Source of the DNA: Athalassotoga sp964433875
GTDB taxonomy: Bacteria; Thermotogota; Thermotogae; Mesoaciditogales; Mesoaciditogaceae
Direction: 5' to 3'
DNA: 64,000 bases
Assembly (NCBI GenBank): GCA_964433875.1
Contig: CAYSSO010000005.1
Span: forward strand, 19,895-83,894
The notes under the pieces are model-generated. The model searched no databases, was not told where the DNA came from, and saw nothing but the letters and a program-made list of their open reading frames with translations. Every line of letters begins with the position of its first letter. Position 1 is the stretch's first letter. A program made the position numbers and the translations under genes. Shown here in pieces: positions 43,779 to 52,166 of the stretch.

Positions 43779-44813
43779 ATGTCAAAAACAGTTGCGCTGG
43801 GAATAGACATAGGTTCTGTAACGACAAAGGTTGTCTTTGTAGACGAAAATGATGAGATAATAGAAGGGCTTTACATTCGTACTAAGGGAAATCCTATAGA
43901 CACCATAAAGGCTGGGATGATAGAGGCCTACAATGTTATTTCTTCGAAATATGGAGACATAGAGGTAATGGCCGTTGGAACAACTGGAAGTGGAAGACAA
44001 CTTGCCGGCGTTGTCGTCGGGGCCGATATCATAAAAAATGAGATCTCGGCCCACGCTTATGCGGCAATTCATGAAGTGCCGGATGTTTCCACAATCTTCG
44101 AGATAGGTGGACAAGATTCGAAAATAATCTTCATAAGGAATGGAGCCGTCACAGATTTTGCTATGAACACCGTTTGCGCTGCCGGAACGGGATCTTTCCT
44201 CGATCATCAGGCTGAAAGAATAGGAATCGGTATAGAAAAATTTGGAGAGTACGCGCTAAGGGCCACTAATCCAGTTAGAATAGCCGGAAGATGTACCGTC
44301 TTTGCGGAGTCCGACATGATTCACAAACAACAAATGGGTGCGACTCCTGAAGATATAATAGCAGGACTTGCAGAAAGTCTTGTTAGAAATTATCTTAACA
44401 ACCTTGCCCGGGGAAAGGAATTGCTTCCAAAGTTCGTCTTCCAAGGAGGCGTTTCTGAAAATATAGGCATAGTAAAGGCTTTCGAGAATGCCGTTGGGGC
44501 CGAGGTCATAGTGCCAAAAAATAACAAATTGATGGGGGCATGGGGCGTTGCGATGCTTGCAAAAAGGGAGATCGAAATAACGGGTCAAAAGACGAACTTC
44601 AAAGGCTTCAAGGTGACAGAACTTGAGCATAAAACCCGAGTTTTCTATTGTGATGGTTGCGCAAATAACTGCGAAGTTTACGAGGTTATAGAAAATGGAG
44701 AGACCATAGCCTACTGGGGAGACAGATGCGGTAAATGGTCTAACAGGTTGACTTCCAAGGTAAGAAGGGCCGAAAGGGCAGAAAAAAGAGAAGAAATAGG
44801 TAGCGAAAAATAA
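43779..44813 (+). CDS. BadF/BadG/HgdC-type ATPase (CoA-dehydratase activase family)
   Basis: An ASKHA-fold ATPase that in known systems passes an electron to a 2-hydroxyacyl-CoA dehydratase. Phosphate-1 motif GIDIGSVTTKVV near 7-18; GTTGSGRQLAG near 68; adenosine/phosphate-2 EIGGQDSKIIFI near 106; the Cys pair for the shared [4Fe-4S] cluster lies in NTVCAAGTGSFLDHQ and AGRCTVFAESDM. A tail of about 75 residues adds FYCDGCANNCEVYEV and GDRCGKWSN, a second Cys cluster. ATG 43779 follows AGAGGTG. Substrate proteins are the two genes upstream. Confidence 0.88.
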   Translation: MSKTVALGIDIGSVTTKVVFVDENDEIIEGLYIRTKGNPIDTIKAGMIEAYNVISSKYGDIEVMAVGTTGSGRQLAGVVVGADIIKNEISAHAYAAIHEVPDVSTIFEIGGQDSKIIFIRNGAVTDFAMNTVCAAGTGSFLDHQAERIGIGIEKFGEYALRATNPVRIAGRCTVFAESDMIHKQQMGATPEDIIAGLAESLVRNYLNNLARGKELLPKFVFQGGVSENIGIVKAFENAVGAEVIVPKNNKLMGAWGVAMLAKREIEITGQKTNFKGFKVTELEHKTRVFYCDGCANNCEVYEVIENGETIAYWGDRCGKWSNRLTSKVRRAERAEKREEIGSEK

Positions 44814-44816
44814 AAG

Positions 44817-46553
44817 GTGAAGAAAAGTCCAAATGTTCTAAAAGCACTTGTTGGCATACTCGACAAGGTTGAAAAGCCTAGTAGATATATAGGAAATGAA
44901 TACAATTCGGTAAAAAAAGATGCGCAGATCTCGATGTGCCTTGTTTTCCCAGATCTTTACGATGTGGGAATGTCTCATTTTGGAGTCAAGATACTTTACG
45001 ATATCGTAAACGATCTTGACTTTGCAAAATGCGAAAGGTCGTATTTGCCATGGCCGGATATGCAAAAAGAGATGCAGATCAGATCCATTCCTCTTTATTC
45101 TTATGAATCTTACACGCCTCTTGACCAGTTTGATGTTGTCGGTTTTACACTTCAGTATGAATTATCCTATACGAATGTCTTAAGGGCTCTAAAACTTTCA
45201 AATATACCTGTAAGAAGTTCAGATAGAGATGAGAACTCTCCAATTATAATAGCAGGGGGGCCATGCGCTTTTAACCCCGCACCGATCGAAGATTTCATAG
45301 ATGCATTTTTGATAGGAGATGGTGAGGAAGGCATCGTTGAGATGCTTGAGGCGATAAGATCTGGAAAAGATCGAAAAGATAAACTTAGAAGACTTTCGAA
45401 TATAGATGGCGTTTACGTTCCTTCCTACAACGATCGTGTCAAAAAGAGAATTGTTCGGGACCTAAGATCATGGTCACCAACGCGTCAGATTCTTCCCTAC
45501 ACCGAGATAGTCCATGACAGGGCCGTTGTTGAGATAATGAGAGGATGTACAAATGGATGCAGGTTTTGTCAGGCAGGGATGATATACAGACCTGTAAGGG
45601 AAAGAGACAAGGATCAAATTTTGGATATTTCTCTTGAGACGATAAAGCAAACTGGATACGAAGAATTGAGCCTTCTTTCTTTAAGTAGCGCAGATCATAG
45701 CCAGATAAGAGAGATAGTTTCCTCTCTGAGAGATATACCCTACACATCCCTTTCTATTCCTTCTACAAGAGCCAATGCTTTAACGGTTGAGATAGCAAAA
45801 GGCATCGGGAGTGTCAGAAAAAGTGGAATAACTATAGCCCCAGAGGCAGGCACACAAAGACTGAGAAATGTGATAAATAAAGGTATAAGTGAAGAAGATA
45901 TATTGACGGCTGCAAAACTTGCGGTGGATAACGGCTGGAGAAGGATAAAACTCTATTTCATGATAGGACTGCCAACTGAAACCGATGATGATGTCCGTGG
46001 CATAGGCCACCTTATAGATAAAGTGAAACGTTTAGGCTTTTACGATCTTTCGGCGACGATAGGCGTGTTCGTTCCAAAGCCTCATACTCCATTCCAGTTT
46101 TCGTCGCAGATAACGCCTGATGAGGCTTCCAGAAGGTTCAAACTTTTGAATTGGGCGAATAGATTTGCGAAATTGAATTTCACAGATCCTCATAAGGCTT
46201 TAATCGAAGGCATTCTTTCAAGAGGCGGAAAAGAACTCTCTTACGCGATAGAGGAGGCTGAAAAAAGAGATTTGATATTTGCTGACTGGGATGAATTTTT
46301 CAACGCACAAGGGTGGATGGATATCTTTGAAAAATATGGCATAGACATTGATTACATAATGGAAAAGAAGAATTTCAAAGATAAATTTCCATGGGATTTC
46401 GTCGATTCTGGAATATCAAAGGGCTTTTTATGGGCAGAGTACATAAAGGCTTTAAGGGGCGATCTGACCGTTGATTGCAGAAATGGATGTACCGGATGCG
46501 GTGTATGTCCAGATTTCGGAGTTGAGAATCTGATCTACGGAGTTGGACGATGA
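44817..46553 (+). CDS. B12-binding-like radical SAM protein (TIGR03960 type)
   Basis: Residues 20-190 form a cobalamin-binding-like Rossmann part (MCLVFPDLYDVGMSHFGVKI; IIAGGPCAFNPAPIEDFIDA). The radical-SAM cluster motif is MRGCTNGCRFCQAG near 242, with Cys-x3-Cys-x2-Cys. TIAPEAGTQRLRNVINKG follows near 340. The C-terminus ends in a Cys-rich CRNGCTGCGVCPDFG. Length 578 is normal. This protein is usually paired with the DUF2344 protein, as here (4-base overlap). Its reaction is not established. The GTG at 44817 has AAAAGG immediately upstream, which is poor spacing, so the start is uncertain. Confidence 0.87.
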   Translation: MKKSPNVLKALVGILDKVEKPSRYIGNEYNSVKKDAQISMCLVFPDLYDVGMSHFGVKILYDIVNDLDFAKCERSYLPWPDMQKEMQIRSIPLYSYESYTPLDQFDVVGFTLQYELSYTNVLRALKLSNIPVRSSDRDENSPIIIAGGPCAFNPAPIEDFIDAFLIGDGEEGIVEMLEAIRSGKDRKDKLRRLSNIDGVYVPSYNDRVKKRIVRDLRSWSPTRQILPYTEIVHDRAVVEIMRGCTNGCRFCQAGMIYRPVRERDKDQILDISLETIKQTGYEELSLLSLSSADHSQIREIVSSLRDIPYTSLSIPSTRANALTVEIAKGIGSVRKSGITIAPEAGTQRLRNVINKGISEEDILTAAKLAVDNGWRRIKLYFMIGLPTETDDDVRGIGHLIDKVKRLGFYDLSATIGVFVPKPHTPFQFSSQITPDEASRRFKLLNWANRFAKLNFTDPHKALIEGILSRGGKELSYAIEEAEKRDLIFADWDEFFNAQGWMDIFEKYGIDIDYIMEKKNFKDKFPWDFVDSGISKGFLWAEYIKALRGDLTVDCRNGCTGCGVCPDFGVENLIYGVGR

Positions 46554-47083
46554 AATACCTTTTCTTTTACAAAAGGTACGGGCTTTTGAGATTCCTTTCG
46601 AATCATGAAACGATGAGGATGATCGAAAGAATTCTGAGAAGGACCGGAATGGGTTTAAAAATGACAGAGGGCTTCCATCAAAGGCTTAAACTCTCATTCG
46701 GCCAGGCACTGCCGACTGGTATAATAGATAGGGCAGGACTTTTTTTGATATCTACCGATGAAGAAATAGGCAAAGGGTTCGTCGAGAAGGTAAACTCGCT
46801 CTCTCCGCGTGGGTTTGAAGTGTACAAAATTTGCAAAGTTTCAGATAGATTCGAACTTGGTAGATCCATAAAAGGATATGTTTTTTCGCTTATATTTTTC
46901 GAAGAACCCGGTATTTTTGAAGGATGGAAGATTGAAAAGTATGGTAAAATATGGAAAACAAGTTTTTTCGTTGCTTTCAATTCTTCCTCTCCAAGAATCA
47001 ATGCATACGGTCAGTACCTTACTTTGAGAGAAAGCGTTGTTTTCAAGGAGGCTTTCAATGACGAAGGTACTTGTTGTGGATGA
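46550..47083 (+). CDS. DUF2344 radical SAM-linked protein (TIGR03936 type)
   Basis: A 177-residue partner of the preceding radical SAM protein. The opening LRFLSNHETMRMIERILRRT and KMTEGFHQRLKLSFGQALPT are family marks; in other genomes the two are often fused. Function unknown; the pair is often near genes for ribosome or RNA maturation, but not here. The ATGA overlap with the upstream gene implies coupling. The 3' end overlaps the receiver gene by 26 bases. Confidence 0.85.
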   Translation: MKYLFFYKRYGLLRFLSNHETMRMIERILRRTGMGLKMTEGFHQRLKLSFGQALPTGIIDRAGLFLISTDEEIGKGFVEKVNSLSPRGFEVYKICKVSDRFELGRSIKGYVFSLIFFEEPGIFEGWKIEKYGKIWKTSFFVAFNSSSPRINAYGQYLTLRESVVFKEAFNDEGTCCG

Positions 47084-47423
47084 TTCAGATGTTTTGAGAA
47101 AAATAGCAATCTTTAATCTCTCCAAAGCTGGCTTTGAAGTTCATGAGGCAATGGACGGGCTTATGGGCATTGAAAAGATAATCGAGGTAAAACCTGATGT
47201 TGTCATTCTGGACATAATGATGCCGAAGTTGGATGGATTTCAAGTGCTTGAAAAGGTGAAAAAGGATCCTCAATTGAATGCGGTAAAGTTCATAGTGCTG
47301 ACTGCAAAAGGAGGAGATGCCGATTTAGAGATGGCAAAAAAACTTGGGGCAGAAGAATTCATGACGAAACCTTTTAGCCCTAAAGCACTTGTAGAGGCGG
47401 TGGTAAGACTTGCATCAGGATGA
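47058..47423 (+). CDS. Single-domain response regulator (CheY-like)
   Basis: A 121-residue stand-alone receiver. Acidic pair VVDDSD at 5-10, phospho-acceptor Asp in VVILDIMMPKLDGF (near 52), Thr/Ser in VLTAKGG (near 82) and Lys in FMTKPFSP (near 103). AAGGAGG lies 6 bases before ATG 47058. It overlaps the GAF-PP2C gene downstream, which suggests that it controls that phosphatase. No histidine kinase adjoins it. Confidence 0.93.
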   Translation: MTKVLVVDDSDVLRKIAIFNLSKAGFEVHEAMDGLMGIEKIIEVKPDVVILDIMMPKLDGFQVLEKVKKDPQLNAVKFIVLTAKGGDADLEMAKKLGAEEFMTKPFSPKALVEAVVRLASG

Positions 47424-48773
47424 GAAGATCGATCTGCGAAGTATATATAGTGAACTTTCAAATTACTCTCGCGATGCCGGATGGTACAACTTTCCAAACC
47501 TTGAATACATTGATACAGATCGTATAATCGAAATTTTTAAAAAGGCCATAGATGAGATAAGAAATTACAAAAAAGAAATAGAAGAATCTGCCTTGATTTT
47601 GGAAGAAAATCTCGAAGAAATTTCAAATACTTACGATTTGCTTTCAGCCCTTCTCGAGATAACTAACATTCTTTCAAAGGATATAAATCCATTCAAAGTT
47701 GCTTCTGAGATAGTTGATATCATCGAAAAAAACATAATGGCTCGAGAGATTTCTCTTTTTCTCTTTGATGAAGGGAATGAATTCGAATTTTCCACTCCCA
47801 ACGCCAAAAGTACAAAAGAATTTTTTAAATCTTACATATTAACTTCAAAATCAGTGGTCATGAATGATTCGATACCGCTTATGGTAATACCAATTCAATC
47901 AAATGAAGAGTTCAACGGTGCCTTTATATGTATGGGAAAAGAAAATGGCACTTTTTTCACTGCCGCGGACAGAAAATTGGTAGAGGCCGCCTCTAAGCAA
48001 TTAAAACTCGCTTTAAGCAATTACATTTATTTCAAAAATGAAATGAAACGNNNNNNNNNNNNNNNNNNNNNNNNNAAATCGCAATAGCGCGTGATATTCA
48101 GCGCAACCTTTTCCCCCACACCTTTCCCCCAAATTACAAAATATGGGGAGCCTCCTTGCCCGCAAGAGAGATAGGAGGAGATTATTACGATGCATTTGAA
48201 AGGGATGGTAAACTCTTTATGACAATTGCCGACGTTTCGGGCAAAGGTATAGGGGCGGCCATAATGATGAGCATGTTCAGAAGTTACCTCAAAAGTTTAA
48301 GTGCGAAATCCAATCCCCATCAAATAGCAACTCTTTTGAATCATTTAATGTGCGAAGAACTCTCTGAAGACAAATTTGTAACTTCGGTAATAGGGATCTT
48401 CGATTCGCGCAATAGAACCTTTGAATACGTAAACGCAGGCCACGATCCGGTAATCGTTTTTAGCAACGGAGTGATGAAATTGCTTGAATCTGAAAACCCA
48501 CCTTTTGGAGTTATCGAGAATGACGACTTTTACATTCCAAAAAGTATCAAACTTTCTGAAAATGATTTGGTTGTCATGTACACAGACGGATTTCCAGAGG
48601 CAAGAAATGAGAAAAATGAAGAATATGGCCTCGAAAGGTTATTTAAAAAAATCGCAGAATTAATTGAAAGAACTCCAGATGAAATAGTCAAAAATCTTTT
48701 AGAAGATGTAAAAACGTTTTCTCAATCTACTTTACAACACGACGATATGACAATCCTCGTCATGAGAGTATGA
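47410..48773 (+). CDS. GAF-domain PP2C (RsbU/SpoIIE-type) serine phosphatase, split by an assembly gap
   Basis: Two open frames on either side of 25 N belong to one gene. Residues 1-70 are helical, a coiled coil follows, and a GAF-like domain spans about 90-210. After the gap the PP2C domain reads IARDIQRNLFPHTFPPNYKI, then LPAREIGGDYYDAF, IADVSGKGIGAAIMMSMFRS, the EYVNAGHDP motif and YTDGFPEARN, with DDMTILV at the end; the metal-binding Asp residues are present. The left part is in frame 1 and the right in frame 3, and 25 N do not join them, so the true gap length differs. Such phosphatases act on anti-sigma antagonist proteins in partner switching. TTG 47410 overlaps the receiver gene by 14 bases. 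Confidence 0.9.
48051..48075. other. Assembly gap (25 N) inside the GAF-PP2C gene
   Basis: A run of 25 undetermined bases. The flanking frames do not match across it, so its length is not exact. Confidence 0.99.
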
Positions 48774-50542
48774 ATATGAAGTTCAAAGGGATCTTTCATT
48801 TTAAGATATCAAATCTTCCTTACTTTACCAAGTGGCTTATACTCGGGATAATAATAGGCATCTTAAGCGGGTTTGCCTCAACTTTACTTTATTACTCCGT
48901 TGAACTTTCAGAAAAGTTCTTCTTTGGCTATCTTTTGGGGATGCAAGTTCCACGAACAATGGGCGATGGTGGTATTCTTAATTATTCTGTCGAAAGAATA
49001 TACCTTATTCCTTTGATTGTAATTGCCGGTGCATTTATATCTGCGCTTTTGGTTTACAAATTCGCTCCAGAGGCCGAAGGAGACAGCAAAGCGATAGAGG
49101 CATACCATCAAAAGCAGGGAAAGATAAGATGGCGTGTTGCACCCATAAAACTAATAGCCTCTGCGCTTGTTATAGGATCAGGAGGAAGCGCTGGAAGAGA
49201 AGGACCGAGTTCTCAAATTTCGGCCGGTCTTGGTGCCATGGTTGCGGATATATTGAAACTAAATTCAGAAGACAGAAGAAGAATGGTTGCGATAGGGATC
49301 GGTGCAGGTATAGGAACGATCTTCAAATCCCCAATTGCCGGAGCAATTATAGCCGCAGAAATACTGTATAAAAGAGATTTCGAACCCGACGTTATATATC
49401 CGGCCATAGTGGCCTCGGCGACTGGTTATTCTATCTTTGGTATTTTCTATGGTTTTACTCCGATCTTTGGATATTATCTTGCTCCCTTTAATCCAATCAG
49501 ATTACCGATGTATGCCGTATTAGGAATTGTAGCAGGTTTAATGGCAATACTTTATCCCAAATGCTTTTATCATGTGCAGGATAAGTTTTCTGAATGGAAG
49601 GTTAACAGATATTTTAAACCCGCAATCGGTGCGATTGTAACGGGATTGATGGCTCTGCTCTTTCCCGAGATCATGGCAAGTGGCTACGGATGGGTCCAAA
49701 TTTTGATGGATCAAAAATTTGACTTACTGCCAACCTTTGGAATGCCATTATTGCTTGTACTTTTTGCGATACCGTTTATCAAGATCTTTGCAACCTCCAT
49801 GACGGTTGGCTCTGGCGGAAGCGGAGGACTGTTTGCACCAGGCATCTTTACCGGCGCTTTCATAGGCGCAGATGTAGGCATAATCTTTCATTTTATCTTT
49901 CCGGCACAGGTGCCAACGATCGCGCCTTTCGTGATCGTGGGCATGTTAGCCTTTTACGGTGCGGCGGCAAAAATACCCGTTTCTGTTATATTGATGGTCG
50001 TGGAAATGACTGGTGGACTGCAGTTGTTGCCGGCCGAAATGATAGCGGTTTCTATATCCTACCTTGTATCTGGGAATTACACGATATATCGCGCTCAGGT
50101 TCCGACAAGAAAAGATTCTCCTGCCCATGCCGGTGAATACAACATGCCGATTTTGATGGATCTTAAGGTTACAAGCATAGAAAATTTTAGAAATGTCTCG
50201 ATAAATCCAGATGCTGATATAAAAGAGGCAAAGGCGTTGATGACACAAAATTCTGTCTCATCTCTTGCCGTATCGAATCAAGGCCATTTTCTCGGTGCGA
50301 TTTATATGTACGATATTTACCAGTTAAATGAAGGAAAGGTAAGGACTTTTATGAAGACCGGAGTTGCCTCAGTAAAGCCAAATTCTACCCTCGAAGAGGC
50401 GTGGGAGATAATGAACACCAACAAAAGCACATGGGTGCCGGTTGTGCTTAACGGTGCTTTTCTTGGAATAATAACAATGGAAGATATTTTGGATGTTTAC
50501 AGGTCAAAGTTGAAATCACTCGGAATATCTGAAAATACATAA
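48770..50542 (+). CDS. ClC-family chloride channel or transporter with C-terminal CBS domains
   Basis: A membrane protein with about ten hydrophobic segments and a cytoplasmic CBS pair at about 470-580. Selectivity motifs: GSGGSAGREGPSSQ near 141-154 (gating Glu in GREGP), IGAGIGTIFKSPIAG near 180, and GSGGSGGLFAPGIFTGAFIG near 345-364. The site matching the internal proton Glu (E203 in E. coli ClC) reads AAEILY; by direct alignment that position is Ile, so channel-like behaviour is possible. Length 590. It overlaps the phosphatase gene by 4 bases. CBS domains suggest nucleotide control. Confidence 0.9.
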   Translation: MNMKFKGIFHFKISNLPYFTKWLILGIIIGILSGFASTLLYYSVELSEKFFFGYLLGMQVPRTMGDGGILNYSVERIYLIPLIVIAGAFISALLVYKFAPEAEGDSKAIEAYHQKQGKIRWRVAPIKLIASALVIGSGGSAGREGPSSQISAGLGAMVADILKLNSEDRRRMVAIGIGAGIGTIFKSPIAGAIIAAEILYKRDFEPDVIYPAIVASATGYSIFGIFYGFTPIFGYYLAPFNPIRLPMYAVLGIVAGLMAILYPKCFYHVQDKFSEWKVNRYFKPAIGAIVTGLMALLFPEIMASGYGWVQILMDQKFDLLPTFGMPLLLVLFAIPFIKIFATSMTVGSGGSGGLFAPGIFTGAFIGADVGIIFHFIFPAQVPTIAPFVIVGMLAFYGAAAKIPVSVILMVVEMTGGLQLLPAEMIAVSISYLVSGNYTIYRAQVPTRKDSPAHAGEYNMPILMDLKVTSIENFRNVSINPDADIKEAKALMTQNSVSSLAVSNQGHFLGAIYMYDIYQLNEGKVRTFMKTGVASVKPNSTLEEAWEIMNTNKSTWVPVVLNGAFLGIITMEDILDVYRSKLKSLGISENT

Positions 50543-50585
50543 TTATGATATAATTAAAAAAATTGAATTAAGGATGGTGCTCAGA

Positions 50586-51135
50586 ATGAAAATCTTTGCG
50601 TTGTTTTTGATCATCGTTGTTTTTGCTGGCTTTGCTTTTGCTTTTAATCTCCAGATCNNNNNNNNNNGGGGGAGTTGAAATAGCATCTTTTTGGACATCA
50701 GGCGTCGCGCTTCCAACAATTAATACCTCATTTGCTTTTCCGATCTCAAACAATCTGTCTTTAACAGGACAGATCGGATCTATTTTAACCCAGCAGATGA
50801 ACTATATAACTTCAACTTCAACACAAAGTGCGGCCTTACTTGCCATTGCAGGCATCAGATACACAACATACATGTCCACATCGGGAGACTTTCAAAGATT
50901 TGTTGGAGCAGATGTAGGCGTTATCTCTAATTTCGTTCAATCAGGCGGAGTTTCGCCCATAGTTGGAATAAATGCGGGTTATATTTTTCCAATCGTTAGC
51001 GGTTTTGAGGGGTATGTAAAGGGCGCTTTGAGGCTTATGATGATCTCGGTACCGACATCTTCTCAAATAGGATCTGCCTTCCCTCTTTCACTTCCTGTTG
51101 TGGAAGTTTCAACAGGTTTGAACTTTTCTTTTTAA
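50586..51135 (+). CDS. Candidate outer-membrane beta-barrel protein, split by an assembly gap
   Basis: ATG 50586 opens a signal peptide, MKIFALFLIIVVFAGFAFAF, after AAGGATGGT. Beyond ten N the body continues in another frame: about 155 residues of alternating beta strands (IASFWTSGVALPTINTSFAF; LLAIAGIRYTTYMSTSG; SPIVGINAGYIFPIVSG) that end in LNFSF. A terminal Phe and amphipathic strands are marks of outer-membrane barrels, which fits the sheath-like outer envelope of Thermotogota. About eight strands can be counted. A TATAAT at 50549-50554 may be its -10 element. A tRNA-Val gene follows. Confidence 0.7.
50658..50667. other. Assembly gap (10 N)
   Basis: Ten undetermined bases between the signal peptide and the barrel; the frames on the two sides differ, so the length is nominal. 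Confidence 0.99.
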
Positions 51136-51139
51136 GTAG

Positions 51140-51168
51140 TTGATTTGTTCGCAAATATATGATACAAT
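51140..51168 (+). promoter_or_regulatory. Promoter of tRNA-Val
   Basis: TTGATT (51140-51145), 17-base spacer, TACAAT (51163-51168), 9 bases before the tRNA. Confidence 0.75.
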
Positions 51169-51177
51169 TAATTGTAA

Positions 51178-51253
51178 GAGCGCGTAGCTCAGATGGTAGA
51201 GCGCTTCCTTGACGCGGAAGAGGTAGCAGGTTCAATTCCTGCCGCGCTCACCA
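51178..51253 (+). tRNA. tRNA-Val (GAC)
   Basis: Acceptor GAGCGCG/CGCGCTC, D arm GCTC/GAGC, anticodon stem CTTCC/GGAAG with loop TTGACGC (anticodon GAC), T arm GCAGG/CCTGC with TTCAATT loop, A73 and an encoded CCA. Confidence 0.97.
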
Positions 51254-51256
51254 AAT

Positions 51257-51283
51257 AGCGACCAAATAGGTCGCTTTAGTTTT
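51257..51283 (+). terminator. Terminator after tRNA-Val
   Basis: Stem AGCGACC / GGTCGCT, loop of 5, then TTAGTTTT. It separates the tRNA from ppx. Confidence 0.8.
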
Positions 51284-51299
51284 ATAAAAAGGAGGCAGG

Positions 51300-52166
51300 A
51301 TGAAAGTAGGCGTTGTTGATGCTGGAAGCAATTCTTTCTTGCTTTTGATGGCTGAAAAAAAGGATGAAAAGATAGAGTACTTTTTTGATACGTCTCGAAT
51401 AATTGGCCTTGGCCATCTTGAAAATGGAAAGGTTAAAGAGGAGACCTTTAAGAAGGCGTTGGAGACCGTAAAAGAATATAGGTCCATCTGTGCGGAGCAT
51501 TCTATCGATAGGACTGTAATCACGGGAAGCGAGATCTTTAGAAAGATCGATAGAAAGTATTTCGATATTTTATCTCAAAACTTCGATAAATCGATGATTT
51601 TAACCCGTCAAGAAGAGTCTTTATTTTCTTACAGATCGGTTGCTGAAGATGAAAAATTTAATTTCGATCCGGTAGTTGTGGACATAGGTGGCGGAAGTTT
51701 TGAGATTGCGTGGAGAGATAAAGAGTTCATTTTCAAAAGTATTCCCATGGGAGCGATCTTCATAACTGATAAATTCATAAAAAGATATCCTGTCGGAGAT
51801 CAATTAGATCATGTCCAAGAATTGGACTCCTATCTCGATCTTCCCAATAAACCACTTGTATCGATAGGTGGCACAGGGACAACGATAGCATGCATTGTGG
51901 AACAAAAAGAATTCGATCCGGCGGTAATTCACGGTAAATTTTTGAAATTTGAAACTTTGAAATCGCTTTTTGAAAGTATGAAAAGAATGACAATCGATGA
52001 GATCTCTTCAATCAAAGGGATGGAGAGAGGAAGAGAAAAGATAATAATCTCGGGATTATTCCTTCTTTTGCGCATTCTCGAGAAAAATTCTATCGACGGT
52101 CTTTACGTTTCGACAAGAGGGCACAGGTATACGGTGGCGCGCGATGCTTTAAAAGGAGAAATATGA
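51300..52166 (+). CDS. ppx: Exopolyphosphatase / guanosine pentaphosphatase family (Ppx/GppA)
   Basis: An ASKHA-fold phosphohydrolase of 288 residues, the short form without the C-terminal HD domain. Motifs: VGVVDAGSNSFLLLM at 3-17, the central VVDIGGGSFEIAW near 125-137 and SIGGTGTTIACI near 188-199. Usual substrates are polyphosphate or pppGpp; sequence does not decide between them. AGGAGG lies ahead of the ATG. The stop overlaps the next start by 4 bases. Confidence 0.88.
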   Translation: MKVGVVDAGSNSFLLLMAEKKDEKIEYFFDTSRIIGLGHLENGKVKEETFKKALETVKEYRSICAEHSIDRTVITGSEIFRKIDRKYFDILSQNFDKSMILTRQEESLFSYRSVAEDEKFNFDPVVVDIGGGSFEIAWRDKEFIFKSIPMGAIFITDKFIKRYPVGDQLDHVQELDSYLDLPNKPLVSIGGTGTTIACIVEQKEFDPAVIHGKFLKFETLKSLFESMKRMTIDEISSIKGMERGREKIIISGLFLLLRILEKNSIDGLYVSTRGHRYTVARDALKGEI

